Of a stretch of 64,000 nucleotides of DNA, positions 18,106-26,662 are shown piece after piece. The DNA comes from Mesorhizobium sp. (GTDB taxonomy: Bacteria > Pseudomonadota > Alphaproteobacteria > Rhizobiales > Rhizobiaceae): assembly GCA_004020315.1 (NCBI GenBank), contig SAQG01000019.1:1-64000 (forward strand), in the 5' to 3' direction. Every line of letters begins with the position of its first letter. The stretch's first letter is position 1. Both the position numbers and the translations under genes were made by a program. The notes beneath the pieces are model-generated. The model was not told where the DNA came from. It saw nothing but the letters and a program-made list of their open reading frames with translations, and ran no database searches.

Positions 18106-19152
18106 ATGACTATATATATAATACAGAGGCGGATCGCCGAATATCGAATAGGGGTATTTAACGCAATTGCGAGTCGGCGAAGGGACTTGATCGTTTGTTC
18201 TCAGGAGCCACCAAAAAGCCCGACTAATTTCAAATGGATGCATTTACAGTTCGACAAAAAGAAATTTGGACAGCATGCGTGGAACATTCCATTTGATGTA
18301 GAGAATGATATACTGATTACCGGCCTTGATCTTCGCAATCCATCGCTTCTTTCGATAATCTTCAGCTCCCGTGGTCAGGTGGTAATCTGGAGTCATGGCT
18401 TCGGAAGAAGATGGGGCAGTTTTTTTATACGACCCTTGCGGCTAATCGCGGCTGCCCGGGTAACGGCTTCTATCTTCTACACAGAGTCCGGCAGAGACCA
18501 ATTTGCGCGTTGGCTTGCAAATGACAAACTCTTTGTAGCGAGAAATACGATCGCGCTTGCGTGCTTTGAAGCGGATCCGACGGTGTGCCGTGACAGCTAC
18601 CTTTACTTCGGTGACTACCGCGATGAAAAGGGGTTGATGGAGCTTCTGGACGCTTTTGCTATCGTAGCGGCAGAGCACCCTAGCGTGCGCCTCGTATTGG
18701 TCGGAAGTGGGTCGACAGAGGCGTCCATGAAAACAAGGGCACATAGGGGTGGCTTTTCTGACCGCATTGAATTTCATCCTAGGACGAGTACACCCGAGGG
18801 ACTGAAAAAATTCCTTGATCGAGCGATCGCAACTGTGTCGCCGTGGCACGTCGGTCTCTCTGTCGTTCAATCGTTTTGGGCCGGCGTTCCAGTGGTAACT
18901 CGCCCTGGCAATCGGCACGCGCCTGAGTTCGAATATTGTGTGGAAAACGAGAATTCCTTGTTTTATCGCGGTGGCGCCAATGAGTTGGCACAGGTGATGG
19001 AGCGCTTGCTTAATAGTGATCTACGAGAAGAGATGGCAAGAAATGCCCGCAAGTATTATATAGAGAAGCTGGATATCGAAAACATGGTGCAGGGGTTCGA
19101 GGCGGCGATTGCATTTTGCGAGGAACGTCGAACTCTCCGACCGAGCATCTGA
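18106..19152 (+). CDS. Glycosyltransferase family 4 protein
   Basis: A 348-residue GT-B transferase. The N-terminal domain starts MTIYIIQRRIAEYRIGVFNA. The C-terminal domain has S-Y-L-Y-F-G-D-Y-R-D-E-K-G (about 165), V-R-L-V-L-V-G-S-G (about 198), and the donor-binding loop S-P-W-H-V-G-L-S-V-V-Q-S-F-W-A-G-V-P-V-V (about 245-264), in which the first Glu of the classical E-x7-E is replaced. Six base pairs of repeated TATA lie around the start. It probably transfers a hexose or deoxyhexose within repeat-unit assembly on the cytoplasmic face. Confidence 0.85.
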   Translation: MTIYIIQRRIAEYRIGVFNAIASRRRDLIVCSQEPPKSPTNFKWMHLQFDKKKFGQHAWNIPFDVENDILITGLDLRNPSLLSIIFSSRGQVVIWSHGFGRRWGSFFIRPLRLIAAARVTASIFYTESGRDQFARWLANDKLFVARNTIALACFEADPTVCRDSYLYFGDYRDEKGLMELLDAFAIVAAEHPSVRLVLVGSGSTEASMKTRAHRGGFSDRIEFHPRTSTPEGLKKFLDRAIATVSPWHVGLSVVQSFWAGVPVVTRPGNRHAPEFEYCVENENSLFYRGGANELAQVMERLLNSDLREEMARNARKYYIEKLDIENMVQGFEAAIAFCEERRTLRPSI

Positions 19153-19248
19153 AGGTCGGAGCAATGCCCAGAAATACTGCTGGGATGCGGATCGGGCGTT
19201 TTGAGTTGTTGCAAGCATCTGGACAGGAATTATAGATAGGGAAAATGC

Positions 19249-20016
19249 GTGTCAATATTTAGAAATGTTCGGTCCCGAATCGGAAGCTTCAAAAAGCCAA
19301 TAGAGCCAACGTTTGCAACCGTAAGGTTACGCGGGCTTGCGATCGTAGTGCCGCTTCATGAGACAGTCGGTTGGAGATTGTACTGGGATAGAGCCTATGA
19401 GAACGAACTTCTCGATTACTTCGATAAAGAAGTGTCTGAAGGCAGTTTTTGCGTCGATGTTGGAGCCAACCTTGGCTATATCTCCTGCTACCTTTGGAAA
19501 TTAGTTGGTAAGGGAGGGGAAGTATTGTCTTTTGAGCCGGATCCATTGATCGCCAGTCTGGCAGAATTCAACATTGAGTTAAATGGATACGACGGCAGCA
19601 AAGTCGCTAAGGTGGCGCTCTCAGACACCGACGGAGATGCCCAGTTTTTTCGCTCCGGTGACTCTGGCTATTCCGGACTTCGTGATACAAAGCGACGCGC
19701 AGTAAGATCAATGATCACGGTCCCGCAGAGGCGGTTGGACGACTTTCTTTTGGCTGCAGGGCGTAGAGCAGATCTGATCAAGATTGATGTCGAGGGAGCG
19801 GAATTCGCTGTAATGCGAGGCGCCCAAACCGTTCTTTGTAACCCTGAACTCAAGCCAAGAGTAATCGTTCTAGAAACCAGTGAGATTAATCAGAAGGCAT
19901 TCGGGTACACATCTGCGGACCTCGTGTCATTTATGGAGACCTTTGGTTATCGTGCCGTGACATTCGATCAGGAAAAGCTTGATGGCTTATCCGGTAATAT
20001 CGTGTTTCGCTCTTGA
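19249..20016 (+). CDS. FkbM family methyltransferase (third of four)
   Basis: A 255-residue SAM-dependent methyltransferase. Motifs are F-C-V-D-V-G-A-N-L-G-Y-I-S (about residue 66), L-S-F-E-P-D-P (about 94), and I-K-I-D-V-E-G-A-E-F-A-V-M-R-G-A (about 177), all intact. The start is GTG at 19249 (MSIFRNVRSRIGSF); AGGGAAAA lies just upstream, and no better ATG exists before the conserved region. A 96-base gap separates it from the preceding glycosyltransferase. It belongs to the same low-GC block, and the predicted target is again a sugar hydroxyl or carboxyl of the polysaccharide. Confidence 0.88.
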   Translation: MSIFRNVRSRIGSFKKPIEPTFATVRLRGLAIVVPLHETVGWRLYWDRAYENELLDYFDKEVSEGSFCVDVGANLGYISCYLWKLVGKGGEVLSFEPDPLIASLAEFNIELNGYDGSKVAKVALSDTDGDAQFFRSGDSGYSGLRDTKRRAVRSMITVPQRRLDDFLLAAGRRADLIKIDVEGAEFAVMRGAQTVLCNPELKPRVIVLETSEINQKAFGYTSADLVSFMETFGYRAVTFDQEKLDGLSGNIVFRS

Positions 20017-20081
20017 CAGTGTCAGGCAGCTCACGGGCCTGACGAAATTTTAATTGCAGTGAGTACTGTTTTGAGAAGCGG

Positions 20082-21239
20082 ATGAAAATAGTACAAATCG
20101 TTGCGTCAATCGAAGCGGAGGCCTCTGGTCCCTCGTACTCTGTCTTACAGCTTGCTAGGGCAATGGAGAAAATTGGAAGGGAAGTAGAGCTTTTTTCATT
20201 AGGGGGCCCAATCGATACCTCGGACGGGAAATTTAGAAATCGAAAATTTAATCGTGATTATGAAAGGTTCGGGCACCTTAAAAAACTAGGCCTATCTTCC
20301 AAGATGAGGAAGGGGTTGGTCGAGGTCGCAGCTGGGGCCGAGGTACTTCACACGCACGGACTGTGGATGATGCCAAATGTTTATCCAGCTCGGGTCGCCA
20401 AAGCGTTTAAAGTTCCATTTGTCGTATCGCCTCGAGGCATGCTTAGTCCGGCTGCTCTAGAATATTCAAGAGCGGTAAAGTCTGTCTTTTGGATCATCGC
20501 GCAGCGATCAGCACTCAAGGCAGCAAATCTTATTCACGCTACTAGCGAGCAAGAATACGAGGACATCCGTGCTTTTGGTCTAAGGCAACCGGTTGTAATT
20601 TTACCCAACGGGGTTGGGGTCTCCCATCCGCAGCGCTCCGAATTGCCATGTTGCGACGGTGAGCGTTCGGCTGTTGTTCTGTATCTCGGCCGCTTACATC
20701 CGATCAAGCGTATTGAGACTCTCTTAAAGGCATGGGCTCAACTAGAGGACCTCTTTCCTAATTGGACACTCGAGATTCGGGGCCCAGGTGAGCCAAATTA
20801 TGTCAAGAAGTTGAAGCAAGAGGCCGTAGAGCACGGGCTAAAGCGATGCATTTTTGGTGATCCGGTCTATGGCGAAAAGAAGTACGAACTCTATAGAAGA
20901 GCGGCGGTATCTGTGTTGCCGTCCGCATCAGAAAATTTCGCAATGACTGTTGCGGAGAGCCTAGCATCCGCAACCCCCGTAATTACCACGAAAGCGACCC
21001 CGTGGCGCGGACTCGAGACGCACCGATGTGGATGGTGGGTCGATCCGGGAGTGGAGCCACTTAAACATGCGCTTCATGCCGCCCTCACATCCGGAATGAT
21101 CGAGCTTCACGAAATGGGTACCCGCGGCCAGCATTGGATGATCCGCGATTTCGCATGGTCTGGAATAGCAGAGCGAATGATCGAAGCCTATAGTTGGTTG
21201 CGAGGTCGAGGATCCCCACCGCCCACGGTCATTCTTTAG
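20082..21239 (+). CDS. Glycosyltransferase family 4 protein
   Basis: A 385-residue GT-B retaining glycosyltransferase with the full set of GT4 marks. It has M-K-I-V-Q-I-V-A-S-I-E...G-P-S-Y-S-V at the N-terminus, the V-L-H-T-H-G-L-W strand with V-V-S-P-R-G-M-L, then V-V-L-Y-L-G-R-L-H-P-I-K-R-I-E-T-L (about 204), L-E-I-R-G-P-G, and L-P-S-A-S-E-N-F-A-M-T-V-A-E-S-L-A (about 285-300), where Glu residues at both ends form E-x7-E. It lies between a methyltransferase and the sugar-nucleotide dehydrogenase and should transfer one residue of the repeat unit. Donor not deducible. Confidence 0.93.
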   Translation: MKIVQIVASIEAEASGPSYSVLQLARAMEKIGREVELFSLGGPIDTSDGKFRNRKFNRDYERFGHLKKLGLSSKMRKGLVEVAAGAEVLHTHGLWMMPNVYPARVAKAFKVPFVVSPRGMLSPAALEYSRAVKSVFWIIAQRSALKAANLIHATSEQEYEDIRAFGLRQPVVILPNGVGVSHPQRSELPCCDGERSAVVLYLGRLHPIKRIETLLKAWAQLEDLFPNWTLEIRGPGEPNYVKKLKQEAVEHGLKRCIFGDPVYGEKKYELYRRAAVSVLPSASENFAMTVAESLASATPVITTKATPWRGLETHRCGWWVDPGVEPLKHALHAALTSGMIELHEMGTRGQHWMIRDFAWSGIAERMIEAYSWLRGRGSPPPTVIL

Positions 21240-21335
21240 CGCCCGGAAGCGACTAATCGGAACTGTTGGCGCTGCAGAGACGGCCCCGCAGTGTTCTCAC
21301 GATCCAGCATTTGAACCCAAACTGAGGGCAGGGAA

Positions 21336-22691
21336 GTGGTTACGAATTTGGCGATGAAACAGGAGCAGGGGGCTGAATTGCTTCGCAAAATAAACTCTCG
21401 TGAAGCCGTCGTAGGCGTTATTGGGCTCGGGTACGTTGGACTTCCGCTGGCGATCGCCGCGGCTCGTGCGCGTTTTAACGTAATCGGATTTGACACAGAC
21501 TTTAGAAAAATAGAAATGCTGAACTCTGGCAGATCCTATATAGACGCTGTGAATTCAAGTGACCTGAAGTCCAGGGTGGAAGAAAGGACCTTTCGAGCTG
21601 AGGGGGATTTTATACACTTGGCCGATTGCGATGTAGTTATCATTTGCGTCCCCACACCCCTTTCGAAGCAGCGCGAACCTGACCTAAGCTATGTCAAAGA
21701 CACGGCTGAGAACATTTCACGTTATTTGCGTATTGGACAGTTAGTTGTCCTGGAATCCACAACATACCCAGATACAACATTGGGAGTTGTAAAACCGATA
21801 TTGGAACGAAGCGGGCTCAGGGCGGGAATAGATTTCTGGATCGGGTTTTCGCCAGAGCGTGAGGACCCCGGCAGCAAGAAATATTCAACTGTCAATATCC
21901 CGAAAATAGTAGGCGGCGACGGCGGAGAGGCGTCTGCGCTTATGGAGGCTTTCTACGGCAATGTAGTTGATAAAGTGGTTGTAGTGTCTAATCCATCTGT
22001 CGCCGAAGCCGTTAAAATTACAGAAAACATCTTTAGGGCTGTAAATATCGCCCTCGTCAATGAACTAAAAGTCATCTACGATGCGATGGGCATTGACATC
22101 TGGGAAGTGATTGACGCCGCCTCCACAAAGCCCTTTGGGTATATGCCGTTCTATCCTGGACCCGGACTCGGAGGGCATTGCATCCCTGTTGATCCCTTCT
22201 ACCTAACGTGGAAGGCTAGAGAATACGGTCTCTCAACTCGTTTCATTGAACTTTCAGGTGAAATAAATGTAGCAATGCCGCGGTATGTAATATCTAGGCT
22301 CGAGCAGTCTCTTGACACGCGGCAGAAGATTTCTCTCAGTAGTGCGGCAATTTTAATTGTTGGACTGGCCTACAAACCAAACGTATCCGACATTAGGGAA
22401 AGTCCGACGCTTGTAATGCTTGAGACGTTGGTGAAACGAGGTGCTTCCGTAGACTATCATGATCCCCACGTCCAGGAGATTCCAAAGACTCGAGAGCATC
22501 CAGATTTGTCTGGGTGGAAATCCGTCGAACTAACGACAGATACGCTTTCGAATTATGACGCGGTGCTTATAGCGACAGATCACGACCAAATCGATTACAG
22601 ACTGTTAGCTGAACACGCCAAATTGATAGTGGATACGAGGAATTGTTTTGCTCGTAGGAATATCGTGTGCTTGAATCTGGTCAAGGCTTAG
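21336..22691 (+). CDS. UDP-N-acetylglucosamine/hexosamine 6-dehydrogenase (WbpA/UDP-sugar DH family)
   Basis: A 451-residue NAD-dependent four-electron dehydrogenase that oxidises C6 of a UDP-sugar to a uronate. The N-terminal Rossmann motif is V-I-G-L-G-Y-V-G-L-P-L-A (about residue 29), V-P-T-P-L lies near 105, E-S-T-T-Y-P-G-T-like E-S-T-T-Y-P-D-T near 138, K-I-T-E-N near 225, and the catalytic Cys is in G-P-G-L-G-G-H-C-I-P-V-D-P-F-Y (about 270). The H-C-I-P-V-D-P form and overall length favour the WbpA/WbpO (UDP-GlcNAc) branch rather than UDP-glucose dehydrogenase. GTG start with AGGGCAGGGAA upstream. It may feed the decarboxylase at 24299. Confidence 0.88.
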   Translation: MVTNLAMKQEQGAELLRKINSREAVVGVIGLGYVGLPLAIAAARARFNVIGFDTDFRKIEMLNSGRSYIDAVNSSDLKSRVEERTFRAEGDFIHLADCDVVIICVPTPLSKQREPDLSYVKDTAENISRYLRIGQLVVLESTTYPDTTLGVVKPILERSGLRAGIDFWIGFSPEREDPGSKKYSTVNIPKIVGGDGGEASALMEAFYGNVVDKVVVVSNPSVAEAVKITENIFRAVNIALVNELKVIYDAMGIDIWEVIDAASTKPFGYMPFYPGPGLGGHCIPVDPFYLTWKAREYGLSTRFIELSGEINVAMPRYVISRLEQSLDTRQKISLSSAAILIVGLAYKPNVSDIRESPTLVMLETLVKRGASVDYHDPHVQEIPKTREHPDLSGWKSVELTTDTLSNYDAVLIATDHDQIDYRLLAEHAKLIVDTRNCFARRNIVCLNLVKA

Positions 22692-22765
22692 GATTGAGCC
22701 GATAATCACAAAAACTTGTGAACGCGGGCGAATCAAACTGCGTTGAAATCAAAGTTAAGGCTGGA

Positions 22766-23308
22766 ATGCTCGACGTAAATGAGAACCGGAGAGCACGGAA
22801 GTGGAGCAGAGCCGAGCAACTCGCACGCGTGCTGTGGAGCTTGGTGGGTCCTCTATTCAACTTAAGCCCGCGACCACTTTGGAAATGGAGAGTATTCTTA
22901 CTGCGATTGTTTGGAGCTAAGGTCGGAAGGAATGTGCATATATATCCAGATGTGCGCATTTCGATGCCATGGAATATATCGATTGGAGACAACGCTGCCA
23001 TAGGCTCCAGGGCTACATTGTATGCGCTTGGGCCAATTAGCATTGGGGCGGAGGCGACCATTTCCCAAGGAGCGCATCTTTGTGCGGGAACTCATGACTA
23101 TCGTGACCCGTCGATGCCACTCGTCAAGGCGACCATTCGTGTGTCGAACGGCGTATGGATCTGCGCAGAAGCGTTCGTGGGCCCAAAGGTGGAAATTGGA
23201 TCTATGGCTATAGTAGGTGCGAGAGCCGTGGTCGTGCGAAGTGTTCCTTCGTATGACATTGTAGTTGGCAATCCTGCGCGCAGTGTCGGACGCCGAAAGA
23301 TGAATTAA
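22766..23308 (+). CDS. WcaF-like hexapeptide-repeat acetyltransferase
   Basis: A 180-residue left-handed beta-helix acyltransferase. The isoleucine-patch repeats (I-S-I-G-D-N-A-A-I-G-S-R-A-T-L..., I-S-I-G-A-E-A-T-I-S-Q-G-A-H-L, then V-W-I-C-A-E-A-F-V-G-P-K) run from about residue 70 to the end. The C-A-G-T-H-D-Y segment carries the catalytic His typical of the colanic-acid WcaF/NodL type. ATG at 22766 with AAGG about 9 bases upstream was preferred to a GTG at 22718. Likely to O-acetylate a sugar of the repeat unit using acetyl-CoA. It shares the strand and close spacing with the neighbouring sugar dehydrogenase. Confidence 0.88.
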   Translation: MLDVNENRRARKWSRAEQLARVLWSLVGPLFNLSPRPLWKWRVFLLRLFGAKVGRNVHIYPDVRISMPWNISIGDNAAIGSRATLYALGPISIGAEATISQGAHLCAGTHDYRDPSMPLVKATIRVSNGVWICAEAFVGPKVEIGSMAIVGARAVVVRSVPSYDIVVGNPARSVGRRKMN

Positions 23309-23396
23309 ACGGGGCCAAGTGTCGAGCGCTCTGGGAAATGGATTTTGACTTGGCCTTAAAGATCGTAACAACACGAAGCAAGAGTCGAGTCAAGAG

Positions 23397-24284
23397 TTGA
23401 TTAAAGGCAATACTGTGCAGAGGATTCCCATTACCGTCATCGTTCCTGTTAAGAACGAGGAAGATAATTTGCCAAGGTGTTTGGAAAGGCTTGGCAGGTT
23501 TGAGCGGGTCATTGTTGTGGATTCCGGAAGCGAGGACAAGACGGTTGCGGTAGCCGAAAAGAACGGAGCTGAGATAGTTAATTTTCGATGGAATGGCCTT
23601 TACCCAAAGAAACGAAATTGGGTGCTAATTAATCATGCGATCACGACTCCCTGGGTGTTTTTTCTGGATGCCGACGAGGTAGTTGATGATGTATTCTGCG
23701 ATGAAGTGAATGCAAGAACGGCGTCAGACGAATATGTCGGCTTCTGGTTGAAATACAGGAATTACTTTATGGGAAGGGAGCTTAAGTTCGGTGTAGCACA
23801 AAAGAAGTTGGCTTTATTTCGAGTGGGCGCGGGCCTGTACGAGCGTATTGAGGAAGATCGATGGAGTAGCTTGGACATGGAAGTCCATGAGCATCCTATA
23901 CTCGCGGGTCGGGTCGGAGCGATCGAGACCTTAATCGATCACCGCGACTTCCGGGGCATAGACAGGTTCATAGGCCGTCACCAAGCATATGCCAAGTGGG
24001 AGGCCAATCGATATATGCTACTTCGGTCAGGGGCGACCCAAAATATTTTAACAAAGAGACAAAGTGTAAAATACAGATACTTGTCGTCCCGATGGTATGC
24101 GTTTGCTTACTTTTTCTTTAGTTACATTTTGAAGGGGGGGGTATTGGATGGATGGCCAGGCTTCTCATACGCCTTTTATAAAACGTGGTATTTTCATACT
24201 ATAAGAAATCTCATCCTTGAGTACGAGGAGGAAAAAAAGAAAAACGTCGACATTGGAAATAATTCTCGGTTCACCCAGTCTTAA
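23397..24284 (+). CDS. Family 2 glycosyltransferase (WaaE/KdtX-like)
   Basis: A 295-residue GT-A enzyme. The N-terminus I-P-I-T-V-I-V-P-V-K-N-E-E-D-N-L-P-R-C-L leads to V-I-V-V-D-S-G-S-E-D-K-T, then W-V-F-F-L-D-A-D-E-V-V with the D-x-D-E metal site (about residue 90). Y-P-K-K-R-N-W and the later H-E-H-P segment are as in WaaE/KdtX-type LPS-core glucosyltransferases. TTG at 23397 opens the frame; GTG at 23415 is equally possible. A hydrophobic patch near residues 235-250 may contact the membrane. It ends 14 bases before the decarboxylase gene, so the two are coexpressed. Confidence 0.9.
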   Translation: MIKGNTVQRIPITVIVPVKNEEDNLPRCLERLGRFERVIVVDSGSEDKTVAVAEKNGAEIVNFRWNGLYPKKRNWVLINHAITTPWVFFLDADEVVDDVFCDEVNARTASDEYVGFWLKYRNYFMGRELKFGVAQKKLALFRVGAGLYERIEEDRWSSLDMEVHEHPILAGRVGAIETLIDHRDFRGIDRFIGRHQAYAKWEANRYMLLRSGATQNILTKRQSVKYRYLSSRWYAFAYFFFSYILKGGVLDGWPGFSYAFYKTWYFHTIRNLILEYEEEKKKNVDIGNNSRFTQS

Positions 24285-24298
24285 TTTGGAGAGCAGTA

Positions 24299-25249
24299 GT
24301 GCCACGACTTTATCAAAGTGCAAAGAAGGTTCTCGTAACGGGTGGTGCAGGCTTCCTTGGCTCTCACCTGATCGACAAGCTCATCGGGTTAGGAAACGAA
24401 GTCCTGTGCGTTGACAATCTCTTTACGGGTACCAAGAAAAATATCGAACACCTCGCATCTCATCCAAGGTTTGAATTCATCCGCCACGACATCACGATTC
24501 CGCTCTATGTTGAAGTTGATGAGATTTACAACCTTGCTTGCCCAGCGTCTCCGATTCATTATCAGCACGACCCAGTTCAAACTACGAAGACATCTGTGCA
24601 TGGCGCGATTAATATGCTTGGACTTGCAAAGAGGCTTAAATGCAGAATCTTTCAGGCTTCCACCAGCGAAGTTTATGGCGACCCGTTTGTGCATCCGCAG
24701 GTCGAAGAATATTGGGGAAATGTAAATCCAATTGGCCCAAGATCCTGTTACGACGAAGGCAAGCGTTGTGCGGAGACTCTATTTTTTGACTACCACAGAC
24801 AAGTGGGACTCGATATTAGAGTGGCGCGAATTTTCAATACATATGGGCCGCGAATGCATCCGGCTGACGGGCGTGTTATTTCGAACTTCATAGTTCAAGC
24901 CCTGAACCAGATGCCGATTACGATATACGGGGACGGTGAGCAGACTAGGTCGTTTTGCTACGTTGACGATTTGATCAAAGGTTTCATCGATTTTATGGAT
25001 GACGGGGTCGAATACCCGGGGCCGCTTAATCTAGGTAACGATAGCGAAATCTCGATCAGGGGTATTGCCGAGACAATTATAGAACTGACGGGTTCGAAGT
25101 CGGTGATAGTGACTGAAGAATTGCCGGCAGACGACCCACGTCAACGACGCCCGGACCTGGCAAAGGCGCGTGAGATGCTTGGTTGGGAACCAAGTGTTCA
25201 ACTGCGCGAAGGTCTCAAGAAGACCATTGAATATTTCACGCGATTGTAG
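24299..25249 (+). CDS. UDP-glucuronate decarboxylase family enzyme (UXS)
   Basis: A 316-residue extended short-chain dehydrogenase. V-L-V-T-G-G-A-G-F-L-G-S-H-L (NAD site), V-D-N-L-F-T-G, L-A-C-P-A-S-P-I-H-Y-Q, the catalytic S-T-S-E-V-Y-G-D-P, S-C-Y-D-E-G-K-R-C-A-E-T-L (YxxxK) and N-T-Y-G-P-R-M match the UXS subfamily, which decarboxylates UDP-glucuronate to UDP-xylose. GTG at 24299 has G-G-A-G upstream (ttGGAGag). No UDP-glucose dehydrogenase is visible here; the dehydrogenase three genes upstream looks UDP-GlcNAc-type, so UDP-GlcNAc-uronate is an alternative substrate, giving UDP-N-acetylxylosamine. Confidence 0.9.
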   Translation: MPRLYQSAKKVLVTGGAGFLGSHLIDKLIGLGNEVLCVDNLFTGTKKNIEHLASHPRFEFIRHDITIPLYVEVDEIYNLACPASPIHYQHDPVQTTKTSVHGAINMLGLAKRLKCRIFQASTSEVYGDPFVHPQVEEYWGNVNPIGPRSCYDEGKRCAETLFFDYHRQVGLDIRVARIFNTYGPRMHPADGRVISNFIVQALNQMPITIYGDGEQTRSFCYVDDLIKGFIDFMDDGVEYPGPLNLGNDSEISIRGIAETIIELTGSKSVIVTEELPADDPRQRRPDLAKAREMLGWEPSVQLREGLKKTIEYFTRL

Positions 25250-25316
25250 AGATCGTTGAGGAATGCGCAATGGTGCGCGTCGTTGGTGTTTCTTTGAGCG
25301 ATAAGGCGGAGGTCCC

Positions 25317-26042
25317 GTGCGGCACATAGTTGAGCTGTTGACCAGAAATCGGATCTTCAGAAGGCGCCTGCCTAAGCAGTATGGTTCGCTGCCCATCTAT
25401 GTCAGCCCTGATGCGCAGTTGAAGGTACTTAAGCCGGGTCGTGCCGCCTTTGACCCTCAACTGTTGCACGCCGTCGATGAACTTGTAGGGGCTGGAGATA
25501 CTGTCTGGGATATTGGAGCCAATATGGGAGTGTTCAGCCTGGCTTCAGCCTTTCGATCTGGGACTGGGAAGGTAGTGGCAGTAGAAGCTGATCTCTGGTT
25601 AGTAAATATGTTGCGAAAGACTTTTGAGTTAGACGAGAATCGCAAATACGGGATCGAGGTGGTTCCCGTAGCAGCATCTAACAGAATAAGTATTCAGAAG
25701 TTTTTAATCGCCGCTCGCGGCCGAGCGTCAAATCACCTCGGGGAAGTGGCTGGGAGCACTCAATCCGGCGGAGCCAGATCGGCCGTTCTTGTTCCAACGT
25801 TTGAGTTGGACTATCTTCTTGAATATTGCGTGCCTCCGTCGGTCGTGAAGATAGACGTTGAGGGCGCAGAAAATTTGGTGTTAGGCGGAATGAAGAAGAT
25901 CCTCTCTACGATCCGGCCTAGGTTGTATTGTGAGGTGACCGCAGATCGGAAGAAAACATTTGAACTGATGGAGCAGTATGACTATGTGCAGCGCGCTTCG
26001 CGGCAGGGACACGGCGCCAATCTATTTTTCTACCCGAAATGA
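25317..26042 (+). CDS. FkbM family methyltransferase (fourth of four)
   Basis: A 241-residue SAM-dependent methyltransferase. Motifs are T-V-W-D-I-G-A-N-M-G-V-F-S (about residue 62), V-A-V-E-A-D (acidic motif), and V-K-I-D-V-E-G-A-E-N-L-V-L-G-G-M (about 180). The start is GTG at 25317 with GGAGGTCC just upstream. It is the last gene of the continuous glycosyltransferase/modification block, and IS5-family transposase debris begins about 40 bases after its stop. The four FkbM proteins share motifs but little else, so they are paralogues of different origin rather than a recent tandem expansion. Confidence 0.88.
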   Translation: MRHIVELLTRNRIFRRRLPKQYGSLPIYVSPDAQLKVLKPGRAAFDPQLLHAVDELVGAGDTVWDIGANMGVFSLASAFRSGTGKVVAVEADLWLVNMLRKTFELDENRKYGIEVVPVAASNRISIQKFLIAARGRASNHLGEVAGSTQSGGARSAVLVPTFELDYLLEYCVPPSVVKIDVEGAENLVLGGMKKILSTIRPRLYCEVTADRKKTFELMEQYDYVQRASRQGHGANLFFYPK

Positions 26043-26081
26043 ATCTCCGAAAGTGACGTGCAGCTGGCTGAAAGGGTGGCC

Positions 26082-26192
26082 GAAAGCGCCATCGGCCGGT
26101 CTTATGGCGGGCTGAGAACTAAGCTTCATGTGTCGTCTATTAAGACGGCGTGCCGATCGCATCCTCGGGCCCGTATCATTGAACTGTCATGA
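26082..26192 (+). pseudogene. Fragment of an IS5-family (IS427-like) transposase
   Basis: The + strand frame reads E-S-A-I-G-R-S-Y-G-G-L-R-T-K-L-H-V, matching the conserved A-I-G-R-S-R-G-G-L-(T/S)-T-K-(I/L)-H block of IS427-group transposases. It then loses similarity and stops at 26190. No upstream start or downstream catalytic region remains, so this is a relic. Confidence 0.7.
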
Positions 26193-26210
26193 GATTGGAA
26201 CGAATAAGGT

Positions 26211-26262
26211 GGGCTCGCCGCCAATGCTTCAGACATCGGCAGCCACAGGTGTTGGCGAGCCC
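26211..26262. repeat. 9-base inverted repeat within the transposon debris
   Basis: GGGCTCGCC (26211-26219) and GGCGAGCCC (26254-26262) are exact reverse complements with a 34-base spacer, lying between the two transposase fragments. They may be a remnant of element ends or a stable hairpin. Confidence 0.5.
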
Positions 26263-26273
26263 TACGATTGAAG

Positions 26274-26450
26274 TCATTTAGACAGTCGTCTAGCCCGTTC
26301 GCGGCACGGCGAACACGTTCTCAGCGCATATAAAACCCCTTGCCAGGCGGCGATTACACCACTGTCTCTGCCCAGGGGCAGGCCCAGACGCGGGAGCAAA
26401 CGCTTCACAATCCGCCATTCCGTTTCACCCAAATCGCATTGTGCCGTCAT
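26274..26450 (-). pseudogene. N-terminal fragment of an IS5-family transposase
   Basis: On the minus strand a 58-codon frame starting at 26450 begins MTAQCDLGETEWRIVKRLLP and continues ...G-V-L-Y-A-L-R-T-C, the helix-turn-helix N-terminus of IS5-family transposases (D-L-x-D-x-E-W-x-x-I-x-P-L-L-P ... G-I-L-W-V-L-R-T-G). It stops after the R-T-C position and lacks the DDE domain. It is oriented opposite to the fragment at 26082, so at least two elements or a rearrangement are involved. Confidence 0.65.
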
Positions 26451-26662
26451 CAAACGCCTTTCATTGCCTCTTTTTTGCCGTCCTATTGCTGGTGCGATGC
26501 GTCTACTTTGATAGGTGCTGTATTGGTAAGACCGAATGCGTCGTCTCCGCCCGATGGGACGAGTTTCAGAGGCAAAAAGTTCGTGATCCGGCTCACAGGC
26601 ATTTGACTCGGACGCGGGTTTTCCATCCGCTACCAATTGGGACCTGAGCGACAGAAGCAGCA

